Assembly (NCBI GenBank): GCA_946894095.1
Contig: OX335660.1
Span: 1,989,001 to 2,053,000, forward strand
Length of the DNA stretch: 64,000 bases
DNA from: Incurvaria masculella
Taxonomy: Eukaryota; Arthropoda; Insecta; Lepidoptera; Incurvariidae
Reading direction: 5' to 3'
Within the stretch, counting starts at the first letter, position 1; every line of letters begins with the position of its first letter. A program made the translations under genes and the position numbers. Positions 1-11,195 of the stretch are shown piece by piece. The notes beneath the pieces were generated by a model, which worked only from the letters and a program-made list of their open reading frames with translations, searched no databases and was not told the origin of the DNA.

Positions 1-2
1 TG

Positions 3-588
3 AAGAAGCTGATAACTGGTGATGAAAAGTGGATCACGTACGACAAGAACGTGCGAAAAAGGTCGTGGTCAAAGGCCGGTCAAGCTTCACAGACTGTGGC
101 GAAACCCGGGTTAACTCGCAACAAGGTGATGCTGTGTGTGGTGGGATTGGAAGGGCATTATTCATTATGAGCTGTTACCACCAGGCAGGACCATCGATTC
201 TGAACTCTACTGCGAACAACTGATGAGATTAAAGCAAGAAGTTGAGAGAAAGCGGCCGGAATTAATCAACAGAAGGGGTGTGGTTTTTCATCATGATAAC
301 GCTAGACCTCACACATCTTTAGCCACTCAGCAAAAACTAAGAGAGTTTGGCTGGGAGGTGTTAATGCATCCGCCGTATAGTCCTGACCTTGCACCTTCAG
401 ATTTCCACCTGTTTAGGTCTCTTCAGAATTCTTTAGGCAGTGTCAGGTTAACATCACGAGAGGACTGCCAAAACCACTTGTCGCGGTATATTGATCAGAA
501 GTCCCAATATTTCTATAGCAATGGGATCATGTCCCTACCTACAAGATGGCAAAAAGTTATCGAACAAAATGGTACCTACATACTTTAG
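3..588 (+). pseudogene. mariner transposase, 5'-truncated by the window edge and frameshifted
   Basis: C-terminal two thirds of a Tc1/mariner DDE transposase, which cuts and pastes its own element through the terminal repeats. The frame starting at base 3 gives the first catalytic region (TGDEKWITYD), then HHDNARPHTS with the second Asp, then YSPDLAPSDFHLF with the third, the DD34D arrangement of mariner. The reading frame changes near 131-139 within a TG run: MLC is read in one frame and VWWDWKG in another, consistent with loss of one TG pair. The frame then stays open to the stop at 588. The N-terminal DNA-binding half lies outside the window. The product would be truncated, so this is a dead copy. 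Confidence 0.93.
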
Positions 589-639
589 TTAAATGTAAAT
601 AAACCATATTAAAAAATGTTTTGAATTTTCTTAAAAAAT

Positions 640-665
640 GCGAAGAAACTTTTTCCCCAACCTAA
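640..665 (+). repeat. right terminal inverted repeat of the mariner element
   Basis: The sequence CGAAGAAACTTTTTCCCCAA followed by CCTAA is the typical mariner 3' terminus. It is followed by TA, the expected target dinucleotide, at 666-667. The left end is outside the window, so the pairing cannot be checked. Confidence 0.75.
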
Positions 666-1963
666 TATAATTCCGCCTTAAATAATGTTCCTCTTTAAAT
701 GTAAGAATATGTAGTGTTTTATATTGTAATTTGTTTCGTATCTTTCGTATTTTATCATTCACAACATTATGATTAAGTTCTGATCTTTTTAATGTGTTCA
801 TAATTTGTCAAACATTTTCAAATATTTGTTGGTAGAACTGATTATGTGTACATTATACTTGTTTTACTTTGAATAAATCCTTTAATTTATTTGATCGTGT
901 TTTAATTAATACCTGCTTTATATGTAAATTTAATAAGTCTCACTAAATTTAATTTATTATTTTAGTTAAAAATTACACCATCAAAGATAATAATTGGCTA
1001 AAGTTTTAATTTTATTAGTGACAAACATTTGATAATCGTTAGTATCACTACTATTAAACTATGATAATGATAATTGTTATCATTAACATAACCATACTCA
1101 TTAATATATGTTTCATGCTTCATTACCATCCAAACCTATAAATTACCATCCAGGTGGTTTTCATTACCATCCATACATTCATTACTTTCCATCAATTTTC
1201 TTCTAAACTAAAACGTCGTACAATGACGCCTTTCTTATGTTACTAAGTCTAATAGGTACAGGAACACATAAAACAACAAATATAATTTAAAAAAAATAAA
1301 AAAAAAATTCCGCGGAATCATGCAAATTTGAACGAAATGACGGAACGACCCGCATACATCTATTTAAAAAAAGATATGAGCTGCGCAACAAGTGCAAATA
1401 AATTATTATAACCGGCAACATTTCACTGGTATTTATTAAAAAGGGGTCAATCTGGCTTCTTATAAATGCCCGACGTCTAGATATAAAAAGTGACAAATAT
1501 GAATTTCCCAAATCTGGTCATCATAAAAGAATTTCAATCATTGATCCGAAAAGTGTAGTTTTAATGATTAAAAGTTGTGTTATTTTACGTACTCAGCATC
1601 TCCTTGCACCTCGTACCTCTAAAAGAAACGGATAAATCGTCTTTTCAAAATATAGAGTCCTCTAACTGTCAGGAGTCAGGAGATTATAGAGAGGAATACG
1701 GCAAAAAAAAAAAAATTTTTTAAACCGAAATCGGCTAACTAGCAAGAAAAATGGCCCGTAGTCTTTGAACTCGAAGCTAGGGAAATCGAATACTTGCGAA
1801 ATTAAATAGATTACGCAAAATTTTATGACAGCAGCAGTAATTATGCTTCAGGTCATTTCGATTTAAAAAAAGTTCTACGCAAAACGATCAATAGTTATAT
1901 AATGATGTTAAAAAAAACCACAAATCCAATTTTAGGCGGCACTGCGGTGGAAATCAGTACGTC
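666..1963. other. AT-rich intergenic DNA without a recognisable gene
   Basis: No supported coding region. At 1125-1190 a short motif (ATTACCATCCA) recurs three times in about 60 bases, a small degenerate tandem repeat. Homopolymer A runs occur near 1290-1310 and 1700. Confidence 0.6.
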
Positions 1964-3107
1964 TATTACGAGTTTTTTCGAAAGCGATATCGCATCGAAA
2001 TCGCATTGAAAATGTATGAGAAACTAAGCAGCACCTCTTGTGGGCGAAAAAGGTAACTAATTTCGGTATTACGGGTTCTTTTGACTTTTGAAATCGCCTT
2101 CGCTTCGCTAGCGAAATCGATTCGATTTTGCCATTTGTATGGAAAACGGTATCACGAGTCACAATTTTGACCGCTCGGCGAAACGAAATTTTCGATTCGA
2201 TTCTCACTGGACATTTTCTTGGTGACAGGCCTGTATTTTATTAAAAATGTGTTCGCGGGGGTATTTCGCGTGGCGACTAGTTCCTGAAGCCGAACAAGAA
2301 GACCTGTGGGAAACACACCGGGTTAATAATTCATATCTGAGATGGATGGTGGACCCAGTTAGGTGTCTAACTGAGTCGGAATTCAAGCGGCGTTACCGCA
2401 TATCAAAAGAGGCCTTCGCTTTCCTCAGCGAGGAGCTGAAACGTTACACCGACCTGCGGGTCCTCTCAAAGAGTTAGCCGCGACCATAATGTATTATTTT
2501 ATTTTGCCCGAGAAACCCAGCCATGGTGATTTTTTTAATCGGTTAACTTGTTGTAGGTTAATTTGTTTCGTATCACTGGAAAGGGATAATTTGGCTTGGC
2601 ATTACTCCACATTCATTATGTGATTGATTTGAAACCAGAAGAAGTCTTAGATCACTTTTCAAATATGGACCGAATCTGTATATAATTTTTTGTCAGATTT
2701 TTGTCTTTGTTTCATGTGTCTGTATCCTTTTTGTAATAAATTAGTTCGTACCTAGCAAGAATGTTCATCGAATCACCCCCCCCCCCTCCCCTCCACCTCA
2801 AGGCAGCCTTTTTTTTAATATTATGACTGCTAATCCAAACATTACAGGAAAGAGGCTTCTAAGCAAACAAATATTAGCTTTAACCTAATGCATTAAGATT
2901 TATTTCCGCTTGGCAATATTAAGTTAATGTGAGCATGTAAACGGTGTTTTGTCACGCTTTGTCTATGGTCTATCGCTAGCGAAATCGAGCTTTCGATTTT
3001 TCGATTTCGAGAGGTGGGTAACTCATGATCACATTTTGACAGCTCGCGATATCGACAATCGCCGAGTCGAAGCGATCTCGAAAAAGGCGATGCGTAAACT
3101 CGTAATA
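1964..3107. mobile_element. short PIF/Harbinger-like element with long imperfect terminal inverted repeats
   Basis: The left end at 1964 reads TATTACGAGTTTTTTCGAAA. The reverse complement of the right end at 3107 starts TATTACGAGTTTACGCATCG. Both ends continue inward with related CGATATCG / CGCTAGCGAAATCGA words at 2100-2200 and 2970-3080, so the arms are long but diverged. The only coding remnant between them is a Harbinger N-terminal fragment. The exact target duplication is unresolved: the neighbouring triplets read TTA on the left and TAA on the right depending on where the tip is placed. Likely a non-autonomous, internally deleted derivative. Confidence 0.6.
2247..2477 (+). pseudogene. 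PIF/Harbinger (HARBI1-type) transposase N-terminal fragment
   Basis: A 76-codon frame carries the N-terminal Harbinger signature CLTESEFKRRYRISKEAFAF followed by LSEELKRYTDL. This matches the helical region that precedes the helix-turn-helix in HARBI1-type proteins. It ends at a stop (LSKS) with no catalytic region downstream, so it lacks the whole DDE core. It sits centrally between the inverted repeats at 1964 and 3107 and is the only clue to the element's class. Confidence 0.65.
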
Positions 3108-3456
3108 AATGTACAGGTCTGCTAGCTATATTATACCCGTGTGCATAAGAAGCGGACAAACGCTGACACTGAATTTGATATAGTTAACAGAAAGTTGGTT
3201 GCTCGAGATAAAAAATAACACATATTTATTATTAAAGCTTTCCATGGAAGTTTGTCTAGTAGTGTCGATTCCACCTCTCTCTGGGCATAGATGCAGAGAT
3301 GAAATGGTCAAAATTCTCCGAGCCAGATATCATTGGCTTGATATGTGTGTGCAAGTCAGGAATATAAATTAGGAATATAAAGGAATTTTAGGAATATAAA
3401 AATGTATAATTCGCCATAGCCTGTGTCAGTACCGTCCTCGCCCTCCCAGAAGTTGA

Positions 3457-3720
3457 TGGCCTGCGGTCGTTATCGACTTGGAAGCAAGAGCAGTCAAAAA
3501 TGAATCCGCCAAATCAGTTGCAACATTTATCTACGAAGACATAATATGTAGGCACGGCGGTATCGAAACAATTATAGGCGACCAAGGTCGGGAATTTTGT
3601 AATGCTCTTATCGAAGAACTATTACAACTCACCAGGGCGAGACATCGCGTGACCTCACCCTACCACTCTAAGGCTAAAGATCTTATGGAAAGAACGAACC
3701 AGAGCATAAAACGCTTCTGA
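3457..3720 (+). pseudogene. retroviral-type integrase core fragment (Ty3/gypsy or Ginger)
   Basis: The frame reads WPAVVIDLEARAVKNESAKS and continues with FIYEDIICRHGG, IIGDQGREF (second catalytic Asp) and MERTNQSIKRF (region of the catalytic Glu). These are landmarks of an rve integrase core, which joins element ends to target DNA. The family is close to the KRBA2/Ginger type or to a gypsy pol; the fragment cannot separate them. It starts after a stop near 3454 and ends in a stop at 3718. A degenerate continuation (KVLEWARALHG) runs about 60 bases further. There are no LTRs or protease/RT around it, so it is an isolated relic. Confidence 0.72.
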
Positions 3721-4699
3721 AAGTTCTTGAATGGGCAAGGGCACTGCACGGTGTCCTCTTTGCTAAGACTATGCTGTCTTAGGAGTCACTGAGAAGAAAC
3801 GTTCGACGAGTAGAGAAAGTATCTCTTAAAATCTCCACCTTCAGACACTTGTGAATGCAAGCGTGATATGACGGAGTAATTTTAGCCAATTAGTCTTACA
3901 CACATTTAAGTTAAGAATTTTCAACCCAGATGCAATCGTTTTTGCCAGTGAATCCAGCATACACTGCAGAAAGATTCATATAAAAGCTTCTTGATAGATT
4001 TCTGTCTCACCGAGAAGACGTCAAGGAATTCTACGACTCATTATTGAATTGGCCGAAAGCTGCAGTGGACCTAGATGAACGCATGCTTATTGCTGAGTAA
4101 AAACAAAGTTTTCAATATAAATTAAAGTTTTTTATAATATATTCCAGTCCATCATTTAAAAAAAGCACATAGGTGACGTCATATTCCGAAAATATTTTGT
4201 AATACAATAGCTAATTAAGTCCGCTCCGCTCTTGTCAATGTCGTATTGGACTGATGTCGAGCTGAATTATTTCCTAATCAAAATCAGTTGTGGCCGGTGT
4301 GGCGTCATTAAATAAGAAACATGCAAACATTCTCATTTGTTGGAAAGATGTACACCAAAAATGTACGTAGAGTTTTTAAAAGCATGTACCGCCAGAGTAT
4401 TTTTGCACTGCTAAATTGAAATGGTATGGAAAACACAGACAATTTTAAAATTTACGAATTAACGAACTTTCAGAGATTTATAAATTATCACCTCGTAGTT
4501 TTGATCTTATTACTACACTCAAACACTTTAATTGAACATTAAATTAATCAGCGTCAGCCTGCGACAAATTATGTTCATTACTACTCTTCAGATGAATATC
4601 GTGACAAATTAACTGCTATTAGTAGATTATTTTGTTTAAAATTTAAGACGAACATGGACGAAGTCAGCTGCGATTGCCAAATATTTCGCAACTTAACTA
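3721..4699. other. no recognised gene; one short open frame at about 4000-4100
   Basis: Mostly AT-rich filler. At about 4000-4100 (+) one frame reads LDRFLSHREDVKEFYDSLLN and continues WPKAAVDLDERMLIAE before a stop. It looks protein-like but is too short to assign. It may belong to the same relic as the fragment at 4703-5012. Confidence 0.4.
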
Positions 4700-4702
4700 A
4701 GC

Positions 4703-5012
4703 ATGACTTCAGCAAGAGACTACATTGCCAGAAGAATCGAAAGCTGCTCCAGCGCTGACACCGAAGGAGATCAACCTGGACCAAAAAGTCTCCGTGGAAG
4801 ACCCTGCAATCCGTTCGAAGATGCTTCTCTGAAGAACAAGATCACAATTCACGCAATTAGCAGGACATCTGAAGAGTTGCAATTTGCTGCTGATATTTCT
4901 GCGGGTTCATAAATTCAAGGTCGGACATCTTCCCTTACTTCTCTTCAAGCACTAGCTCTGTATTTACATTTAGACTTGTCTAAAAATGAATATAAAGTGT
5001 TGAGGTCTATGG
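4703..5012 (+). pseudogene. fragment of an unnamed multi-copy arthropod repeat protein, N-terminal side
   Basis: The frame reads SLRGRPCNPFEDASLKNKIT, then SEELQFAADISAGS, a stop, then IQGRTSSLTSLQALALYLHL and DLSKNEYKVLRSMVNG. The pattern GRPxxPFEDxSxKxK...EELxFAA...ALALxLxxxLSKxxYxxLR recalls a repetitive protein family I have seen in arthropod and cnidarian genomes, for which I cannot give a name or function. The C-terminal side of what may be the same family occurs at 31936-32280. One in-frame stop at 4912 and no start make it a relic. Confidence 0.4.
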
Positions 5013-5039
5013 TAAATGGTGCGAACCGCCGAGCTGGCG

Positions 5040-5700
5040 ACGGACACTATAGTCGGCAAAAAGAGCGCAGCTGCGGTGCCCGCCGCCCCCGCCCACGCCT
5101 TACGGGCCGAAGACCCCGCCCCCTATTTTTACCCAGGACAAACAATCCTTGAACAAAATCTTTTCGGCCCTCAAGGCCAAAAACAATAATTTCAAGGGTG
5201 TCCAAAACATCCAGCAGGCAATAAAGGTCACGGTTCCAACGGTCACAGACTTTCGCATGCTCACGACGTTCCTCCAAAGAGAAAAGATTGGGTTTCATAC
5301 CTACACTCTGGAGGAGGAGCGCAAGCTGCGTGTGGTGATCCGAGAGGTACCGAAGGAGATCAGCAATGAGCAGGTCCAGCCACAAGGACAAGTGCCCACT
5401 TGACTATGTCCTTGTTGTCCTAGACCAAAGCGATGAGGGCAAACGCACCTTAAAATACTTCTTCCACATGGGAGGCCTAAAATCGAGAACCCCTACTAGA
5501 CGGGACTGCCCCAAGTCTCGGGGCACTAGGCTAACTGCCGCCGATTCAAGAAAGCTCCGCAGAGAAACACAAAAGGATCCAAGGCCTCCAGAGCTCTGCT
5601 GGGCGAAGGGCACCTTCCGCGCCCTCCCCGCACCCCGACCCCGCCGCTCCCCCCTTCAAGCTAAAACACGCTACTTAAAAAAAGGTTTGTACACTGCAAG
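5040..5700 (+). pseudogene. non-LTR retrotransposon ORF1 fragment (Jockey/RTE-like)
   Basis: Two frames together cover an ORF1 RNA-binding protein. From 5149: IFSALKAKNNNFKGVQNIQQ, LTTFLQREKIGFHTYTLEEE and RKLRVVIREVPKEI, the conserved block of Jockey-type ORF1. After a frame change near 5366-5400, DYVLVVLDQSDEGKRTLKYF and HMGGL follow, where family members lead into CCHC knuckles. The zinc-knuckle region is replaced by degenerate Arg/Pro-rich sequence to about 5700. No ORF2 (endonuclease/RT) follows, so this is an internally truncated copy. Confidence 0.72.
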
Positions 5701-5797
5701 AAATACTTAAATCGCTGAATGAAAAATAATTAAACCCCAAGAAAAGTTATTAATATTGGATAAAATTGGAGTGGAAAACAGAGAGAGATAAGTTGAA

Positions 5798-6178
5798 ATG
5801 TCAAAAACAGTAAATGTTTTAAGAAAAAGGTGTTCACCTGAGTTATATGCGTCCAAAGGTGTGATTAACCTATGTAAAAGTATTATCACGCAAGGCTTAA
5901 ATGAGGATAAAAGGGTGAAAAAAAAGCACACGACAAACTGCATTGCAACAAAGTCATTACGTTACTTTGTTGGTGAATATTTATTTCCGAACATCGAAAT
6001 TCATGATGCAGACAATTTTGTCAATCATAATTTTGAATTGGCTGAGACTTTTATGGGTAAATATATCAATGCGAGAATTTCATTTCTGTCAAAAAAAAAG
6101 GAACCCACAGGAATGTATTCGATGCTTTATACCAAATTAATTCAAACCAAACAAAAAAAAAACAATAAGTCCTCGTAG
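5798..6178 (+). CDS. hypothetical protein, 126 codons
   Basis: An ATG-initiated frame, basic and Lys-rich toward the C-terminus (KTKQKKNNKSS end). It contains GEYLFPNIEIHDADNFVNHN and FELAETFMGKY. I do not recognise a domain and see no signal peptide or membrane segment. It could be an exon-like relic of an element or chance. It sits directly downstream of the ORF1 relic, and a poly-A stretch (AAAAAAAAAC) lies at its 3' end, which may be a retrotransposon tail rather than coding sequence. Confidence 0.25.
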   Translation: MSKTVNVLRKRCSPELYASKGVINLCKSIITQGLNEDKRVKKKHTTNCIATKSLRYFVGEYLFPNIEIHDADNFVNHNFELAETFMGKYINARISFLSKKKEPTGMYSMLYTKLIQTKQKKNNKSS

Positions 6179-6599
6179 CCCAACATAGCACCCTTCATTG
6201 TAGATAATGTATGAAAAGATGTATGTCTGTAGAGAAGGCTAAAGAAGTACGCTGTGATCGAACCTTACGGCGCTATATCATCTCTGCTTACACCTCCGGG
6301 GTAGCGGCGTTATGGTATGAATATATGTTAAAGTGAACCTATGTGAAGGTTCCTTATCGATATTTTTTTTAGTAAACAACTGCTGCAATGCATAATCTTA
6401 CCGAAGACTAATAAATTCAAATGATTTGTATTCCTTGCATGTAAATAGTAAAACTATGTGAAAAATATAAGAACATTATATTATAAATATCGACGTATAT
6501 CTGTTTATTTTATCGATAACTGTACACGTCATGTCAGTGCCTAGTAGTCGTGGGACGTGAAATGAGAAATGGGTTTGTATAACTGTTAGTGTAAAAACG

Positions 6600-7030
6600 A
6601 AGTATTCATTTTACGCCGAGCAGTATGGCCGCTACACATTTCTTGTAGCGCACTGGATCGCGCACGCGGCGCGCTAACGAAAGCCCGTAGGTTGCGAAAC
6701 GTCTAGACGCAACGACCCGCCAGCCGCTATTGTCTCGCTCGCGCAATGGCGGGCGGCAGTAGCTGTAACCGAGCCTGTAACCTCGGTTGAGGCTTGTAGC
6801 CGCAACTGGGGTTACCGCCGAAACCGTAATGCGCGCGCGCAGTGCGCAATGTAGTCGATAGGTTAGGTAGGTAGTCGAAGAGGGGCGACCGCCGTTGGTC
6901 CAGTCTGTTCCGTCGCAGCGGCGCGGTCGGGTGTGCGCTCGCTCGCCTTTCCCGCGTTTCTCCGAATGGCCGCGGCGCGTTCGTGTGGACTTCCAGTAAG
7001 TTCGTTTTTTCGCGAGCTTAGAATGTATTA
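6600..7030 (+). promoter_or_regulatory. CpG-rich island, candidate promoter / non-coding first exon
   Basis: An abrupt 400-base GC- and CpG-rich block in AT-rich surroundings. It includes GCGCACGCGGCGCGCTAACG, GCGCGCGCGCAGTGCGCAAT and GCAGCGGCGCGGTCGGGTGT. At about 6990-7000 it ends in CTTCCAGTAAGTTCG, which contains a strong splice-donor match (GTAAGT) on the + strand. No long frame is present. A host promoter with a 5' UTR exon is one reading; GC-rich TE ends are another. Confidence 0.35.
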
Positions 7031-8961
7031 TAGCGACAGCTATGCGTTTACATAAAAAGGGAATGGATACGATATCATATAATGCGATACATGATACATT
7101 TAAACTCTTTAAAATATGTAGGTATGTTTATTTACAGTCAGAGGCTTTTGTTCATCTCAAAACATGTTCCCCTTATAATTAGTTTCTTTGTTGGTTTGAA
7201 TCATAATCAAGGTGCTAAAGACTGTACATTTTATTATTTATATTGATACAAATAGGTATATCTAATGGATTTCAGTAATAATACCCTATCCATTCCGTTT
7301 TTAATCTAAGGCTGCGTGTATTTTTTCTAGGATATTTTAGCAAGTGTTACACGCACGTTGGCGATGGCGGAAAAACGAAAAAAGTTAGTGACGTGTGGAA
7401 GTATTTCCACACGTATATTAAAAAAAAAAAAGGTTTTTTGGCGTTTCTTTTTGCAACAGTTTCCGCAAACAGCTATCAGCATCAGCAGTAACCGTTACTA
7501 ACGTTTTCGAAGACCTGTGGAAACGCCCACGACTAGTGCCTAGCGAGTTTACGCGAGAACTTGGTGGGAGACCGTGTGCAACGAACGTTATGGTTTCGAT
7601 GTGTGTGAATCCTTACTGTGTTGGTTCAATTTCTTAGTGTGCGTTCATTTCAACACAACACAACGGAGATTTACACGAGTGTGCGAAAAGCCATCATAGT
7701 TAGCGTGGATCTACTTCCCCGCTCCCCACTAGAAATTACAGAAACGAGTGCATGGAATAAGAAATATTTCAGGACGAATATATTATAAGGATTTTATCAA
7801 TGTGTGACTTAGTATTAGTATTATTTAGAATTGTATGGGACAATGTACCTGACTCAAATAGATTATTATTATTAAAGCACTGCTTTGGCGTCTCTCGTCC
7901 TAAATGCTCTAAGGAAACATCTATTAAAAGCACTCAATTGAAAAGTTATATTAGAATATAAACTCCATTGGATCCGCGATGGAAAACTCCCTTCTTACGC
8001 TACCCCGAGTAAGCTACTTTCGGAATTAAATATTCTTAGAAATATATTATTAAAAGTAGAGATTTTCCTGTAGAACTGACGATTAATAATATACAGATAT
8101 TTACTTATTATCTAGACAATAAGATACTATTTATACTAAGAATAACTTTAGTGCAACCGACAAAATATATCCTGCACAAAATATTTCCTCTCGCGACTCC
8201 GCATGACTCGGCTATTGCAAGTACTTATGCGCTCGTCTCGCCAACTTTTAAGTTCATGGCTTAACAAGATGTACTCACCCGTCGAGAAACTTGAACTTTG
8301 TAAACAAACTGATAAAAGTCACTATGTGTGTTCTTTAAAAAAATGTTACTCTGCCATAACCAACGCTTGTTGTGAAAAGAATTTTTTACAGGTAATTACT
8401 ACCATCCACTTCGAATGAAACTTTATAATTATTTACGCAGAAATCGATGTATGGCAATGACAAAATCATAACCAGTCGATTTTTGTACAATCCAAGTCTA
8501 GCAAAGTATCATTGATACAATGAGGGTAATTTTAATGAAATTTTGTCAAATATGTCTCCGATTAAATTATCTTATATTGATCTATATTATTTGCGATACT
8601 CATCTCGTATTGAGTTAAACAGAACTTGGTGGTGGACCAAATCTGGAGGTGGAATAATAAGACTTCAAAAAAAATAATGCTACAGGCAATTAATTATTGA
8701 AAATGCCAGCATTTGTAAGCACACACATACAAAGTAAAATGTATATACATTCAGCGTTACTAATAAAAATATTGAACTCCGTACACAGCGTATGCACACC
8801 ATGCATAACTTAATCATTACTAATAAAACACTTCTTGACTAATTACCAGTTTATCGCTATTTTAAACCCATATCTGCTTCCTTCCTTCCAGAATAGATTT
8901 AGTTAGCATATTTTGGTGTTGAGGTTTATGATGTTTTGTTGATTTAGCGCCGAGTGCAATA
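7031..8961. other. no supported gene
   Basis: AT-rich DNA with A runs near 7420. At about 7500-7700 the sequence is less AT-rich and might be untranslated exon, but no splice sites decide it. A 71-codon frame at 8203-8418 (+) has no recognised domain and I do not call it. Confidence 0.4.
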
Positions 8962-10132
8962 ATGGACCAGCTACAGCAATTAGACGAATTGAATCAGTTG
9001 GACGCGATGGAAGAGGACGAAGCAAGAGCGGAAAGAAGAAGGAAGCGGTACAAAGAAAGAAATGATCCATATACTCTTGACGACATCGACTTCAAAAATA
9101 AATATCGGTTTTCGAAAGAATATGTCACTAAAATTACAGAGCTTATACAAGTTGAAATAGAAATGGATAGAAGAGGAAAAGGCATACCTGCGAGGCTGCA
9201 TGTCCTCGTAGCACTACGAGTTTGGGCGAGGCAGGAGGTAGGCCTGTGCATTATAATATTTGTACCTATTATTAATGCTGATGAACCTACTTTGGACAGA
9301 CATTTCCCCTTATGCTAAGCTGTAGAGTTTATGATAATAGCGTTCACAGCGACCAGCCGTGAAGGTATGCATAGGGAGCCGCTTTACCCCTTGACATACA
9401 AGTGCGACAGAGGAGACCATCTGCGGTAGGCCTTGCCGCTTAAGTTTTGCATGCAAACGCTCTAGTTGTACCTACCGACTACCATTGGAACTGTTATGTC
9501 TCTCACCACCCATAACATGTTTACGCTACCAAAAATTCGATCCTTTCTCGGGACGCCGGATATGCTGGCTCCCACATCTCCAAGAGCAGTCTTGGCTCAC
9601 GCACACGCATATATTTACTTTGGACTAGAGGAATTATATGCGAAATCCAGCCCCTATCTTCCATGACGAACAGCCATATTAGTTTTTACAAAATTAAATT
9701 TTCTCTCCACCGCTCATCGACAAAGTGCTTCACCATTTGGGATCATACTTGGACCCAAATTTCCCACACTTCGTTAAGCATGTGTGATATGTATGATTGT
9801 GTTTTACTTGATCAACTACATTCATAAATATTTTTATTATTATTGTTGTAGGTTCAAGACGATGCTGCTGATTTACATGGGATGAGTCAGCAACGATTAC
9901 CAACTTGTGTGGCAACAGCGTTAGCACGAAAAGCTGCACAGTTCATAAAAATGCCAACGATTGAGGAGCAGGCAGCTATTGGTCAGAAGTTCAGGCAAAT
10001 AGCTGGGTTCCCAAATGTTTTAGGATATGGAGGAAATGTAATTGCACCCATATTAGAATAAAACAGGTGACAGGCGATGAGGCCGAGTTCTACATTAACA
10101 GGAAGGGCTATCCCTCTCTGAATGTTCAGGTA
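8962..10132 (+). pseudogene. HARBI1-like (PIF/Harbinger) transposase, split by an intron and broken
   Basis: Exon 1 (8962 to about 9237) starts with ATG: MDQLQQLDELNQLDAMEEDE, then FKNKYRFSKEYVTKITELIQ and HVLVALRVWARQEV before a GTAGGC donor. This is the HARBI1 N-terminal helical region. The next coding block starts at about 9852: VQDDAADLHGMSQQRLPTCV (helix-turn-helix), then PTIEEQAAIGQKFRQIAGFP and NVLG, the stretch just before the first catalytic Asp. There the frame breaks (10024-10050). It resumes in another frame as CTHIRIKQVTGDEAEFYINR and KGYPSLNVQ, ending at a GTAATA donor near 10132. The exons for the other catalytic residues are absent. The sequence type differs from the MADF-linked transposases elsewhere in the window. 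Confidence 0.78.
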
Positions 10133-10339
10133 ATACTGGTTGAAAGTGCCTTCATAGATAAATGTATTATTAACTTAAGTATTTATTTCATTCCTGGGGG
10201 CGGAAAACCAGTAAAAGTTTCTTTGTGGATTCCTCTTTACTGGTTGATTGAATCTGCGGATCTATCAGTTTTTGACGTCAGTTAGTGTAGTTAGACTATC
10301 AAAAAAATTAAAAGAAATTAAATTAAACTCAACTGCTCA

Positions 10340-10835
10340 CAGCCCCTAGTAGTCCGACTTGTCACCTAAAGTGACGTTGACGCCAAACCAATCGACTGAC
10401 GTTGAATGTATGGAGAATTGAAGAGTGCGCGCAGTGGGCGTTATGCGAACGAACATTTGCGAGTCTGAGTCTGATTTGATAGCTCACTCATCGTGAATTC
10501 CGACTAGGGGCTCAGAGCTCTGTATTGGTAGTCGAAGTTCTCACCTAAATCGGCATTTATGGAAATTTGAAGTTAAACTCATGCACGTTTTACAACTTAT
10601 TCTTTGGTTTTACTTCTCCAACCTGTCCAAATCCAACTTGGACTAACGATTTGTATGAAATTACAGAGTCAACGTAAACGACAATGTCAACGGTGACGGT
10701 GCGTAAGCTGTCAGATCAAACTAGGACTCGCAAATGTTAGTTTACTTAAAACCAATGCGACGCGCTCTGCAATTCTCCATACATTTGAAAACGCCAGTCG
10801 ATCGGTTTAGGTGATATGTCTGACTAAGGCCTCTG
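10340..10835. mobile_element. MITE or pair of adjacent MITEs with about 90-bp terminal inverted repeats
   Basis: The left end (AGCCCCTAGTAGTCCGACTT, then GTCACCTAAA and ATGTATGGAGAATTG) matches the reverse complement of the right end (AGAGGCCTTAGTCAGACATA, then TCACCTAAACCGATCGACTG and ATGTATGGAGAATTG). A further inner terminus occurs near 10500-10560 (CGACTAGGGGCTCAG, then TTCTCACCTAAATCGG), so two related elements may abut. No coding capacity. Confidence 0.65.
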
Positions 10836-11029
10836 ATGCTACATCGATATGACTAGCTGAAAACCACTCTGATAATGAAATAACCTACCAGTGATAACTG
10901 CATATAAAATGACTTGGGTAGAACTCGAGAGCTCACAAAATTGCAACACATGCACTACTTTATTTAACAGATGGCTAATACTACATTCACAGACGTGATT
11001 TCAGCCCATCACACCGCATTCCCGAAGGT

Positions 11030-11195
11030 ATTATTAGGTGCAATGCCAGAAGCTTCCCTCTATGAGCATGGTTAAATTGAACTGGATGGATTATACGAAC
11101 AATTCATCTTTTCAAATTGTGTGTAGGGAAGGAGTAGGGGAAGGAGCTTTGCATGGATTCCGAACCATGGAGTAGTTCGAGTTCGTGATGAAATG
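11030..11195 (+). repeat. dispersed SINE-like repeat, copy 1
   Basis: Contains CAGAAGCTTCCCTCTATGAG, CATGG, AACTGGATGGA and ATGGATTCCGAACCATGGA. The same ordered blocks recur at 28160-28345 and 53296-53495. This is the most diverged copy. No Pol III A/B boxes are obvious, so SINE is only a working label. Confidence 0.55.

Noticed and set aside
8203..8418. 71-codon ATG frame as a host gene
   Set aside because: No domain, no splice context and ordinary length for chance in this composition.
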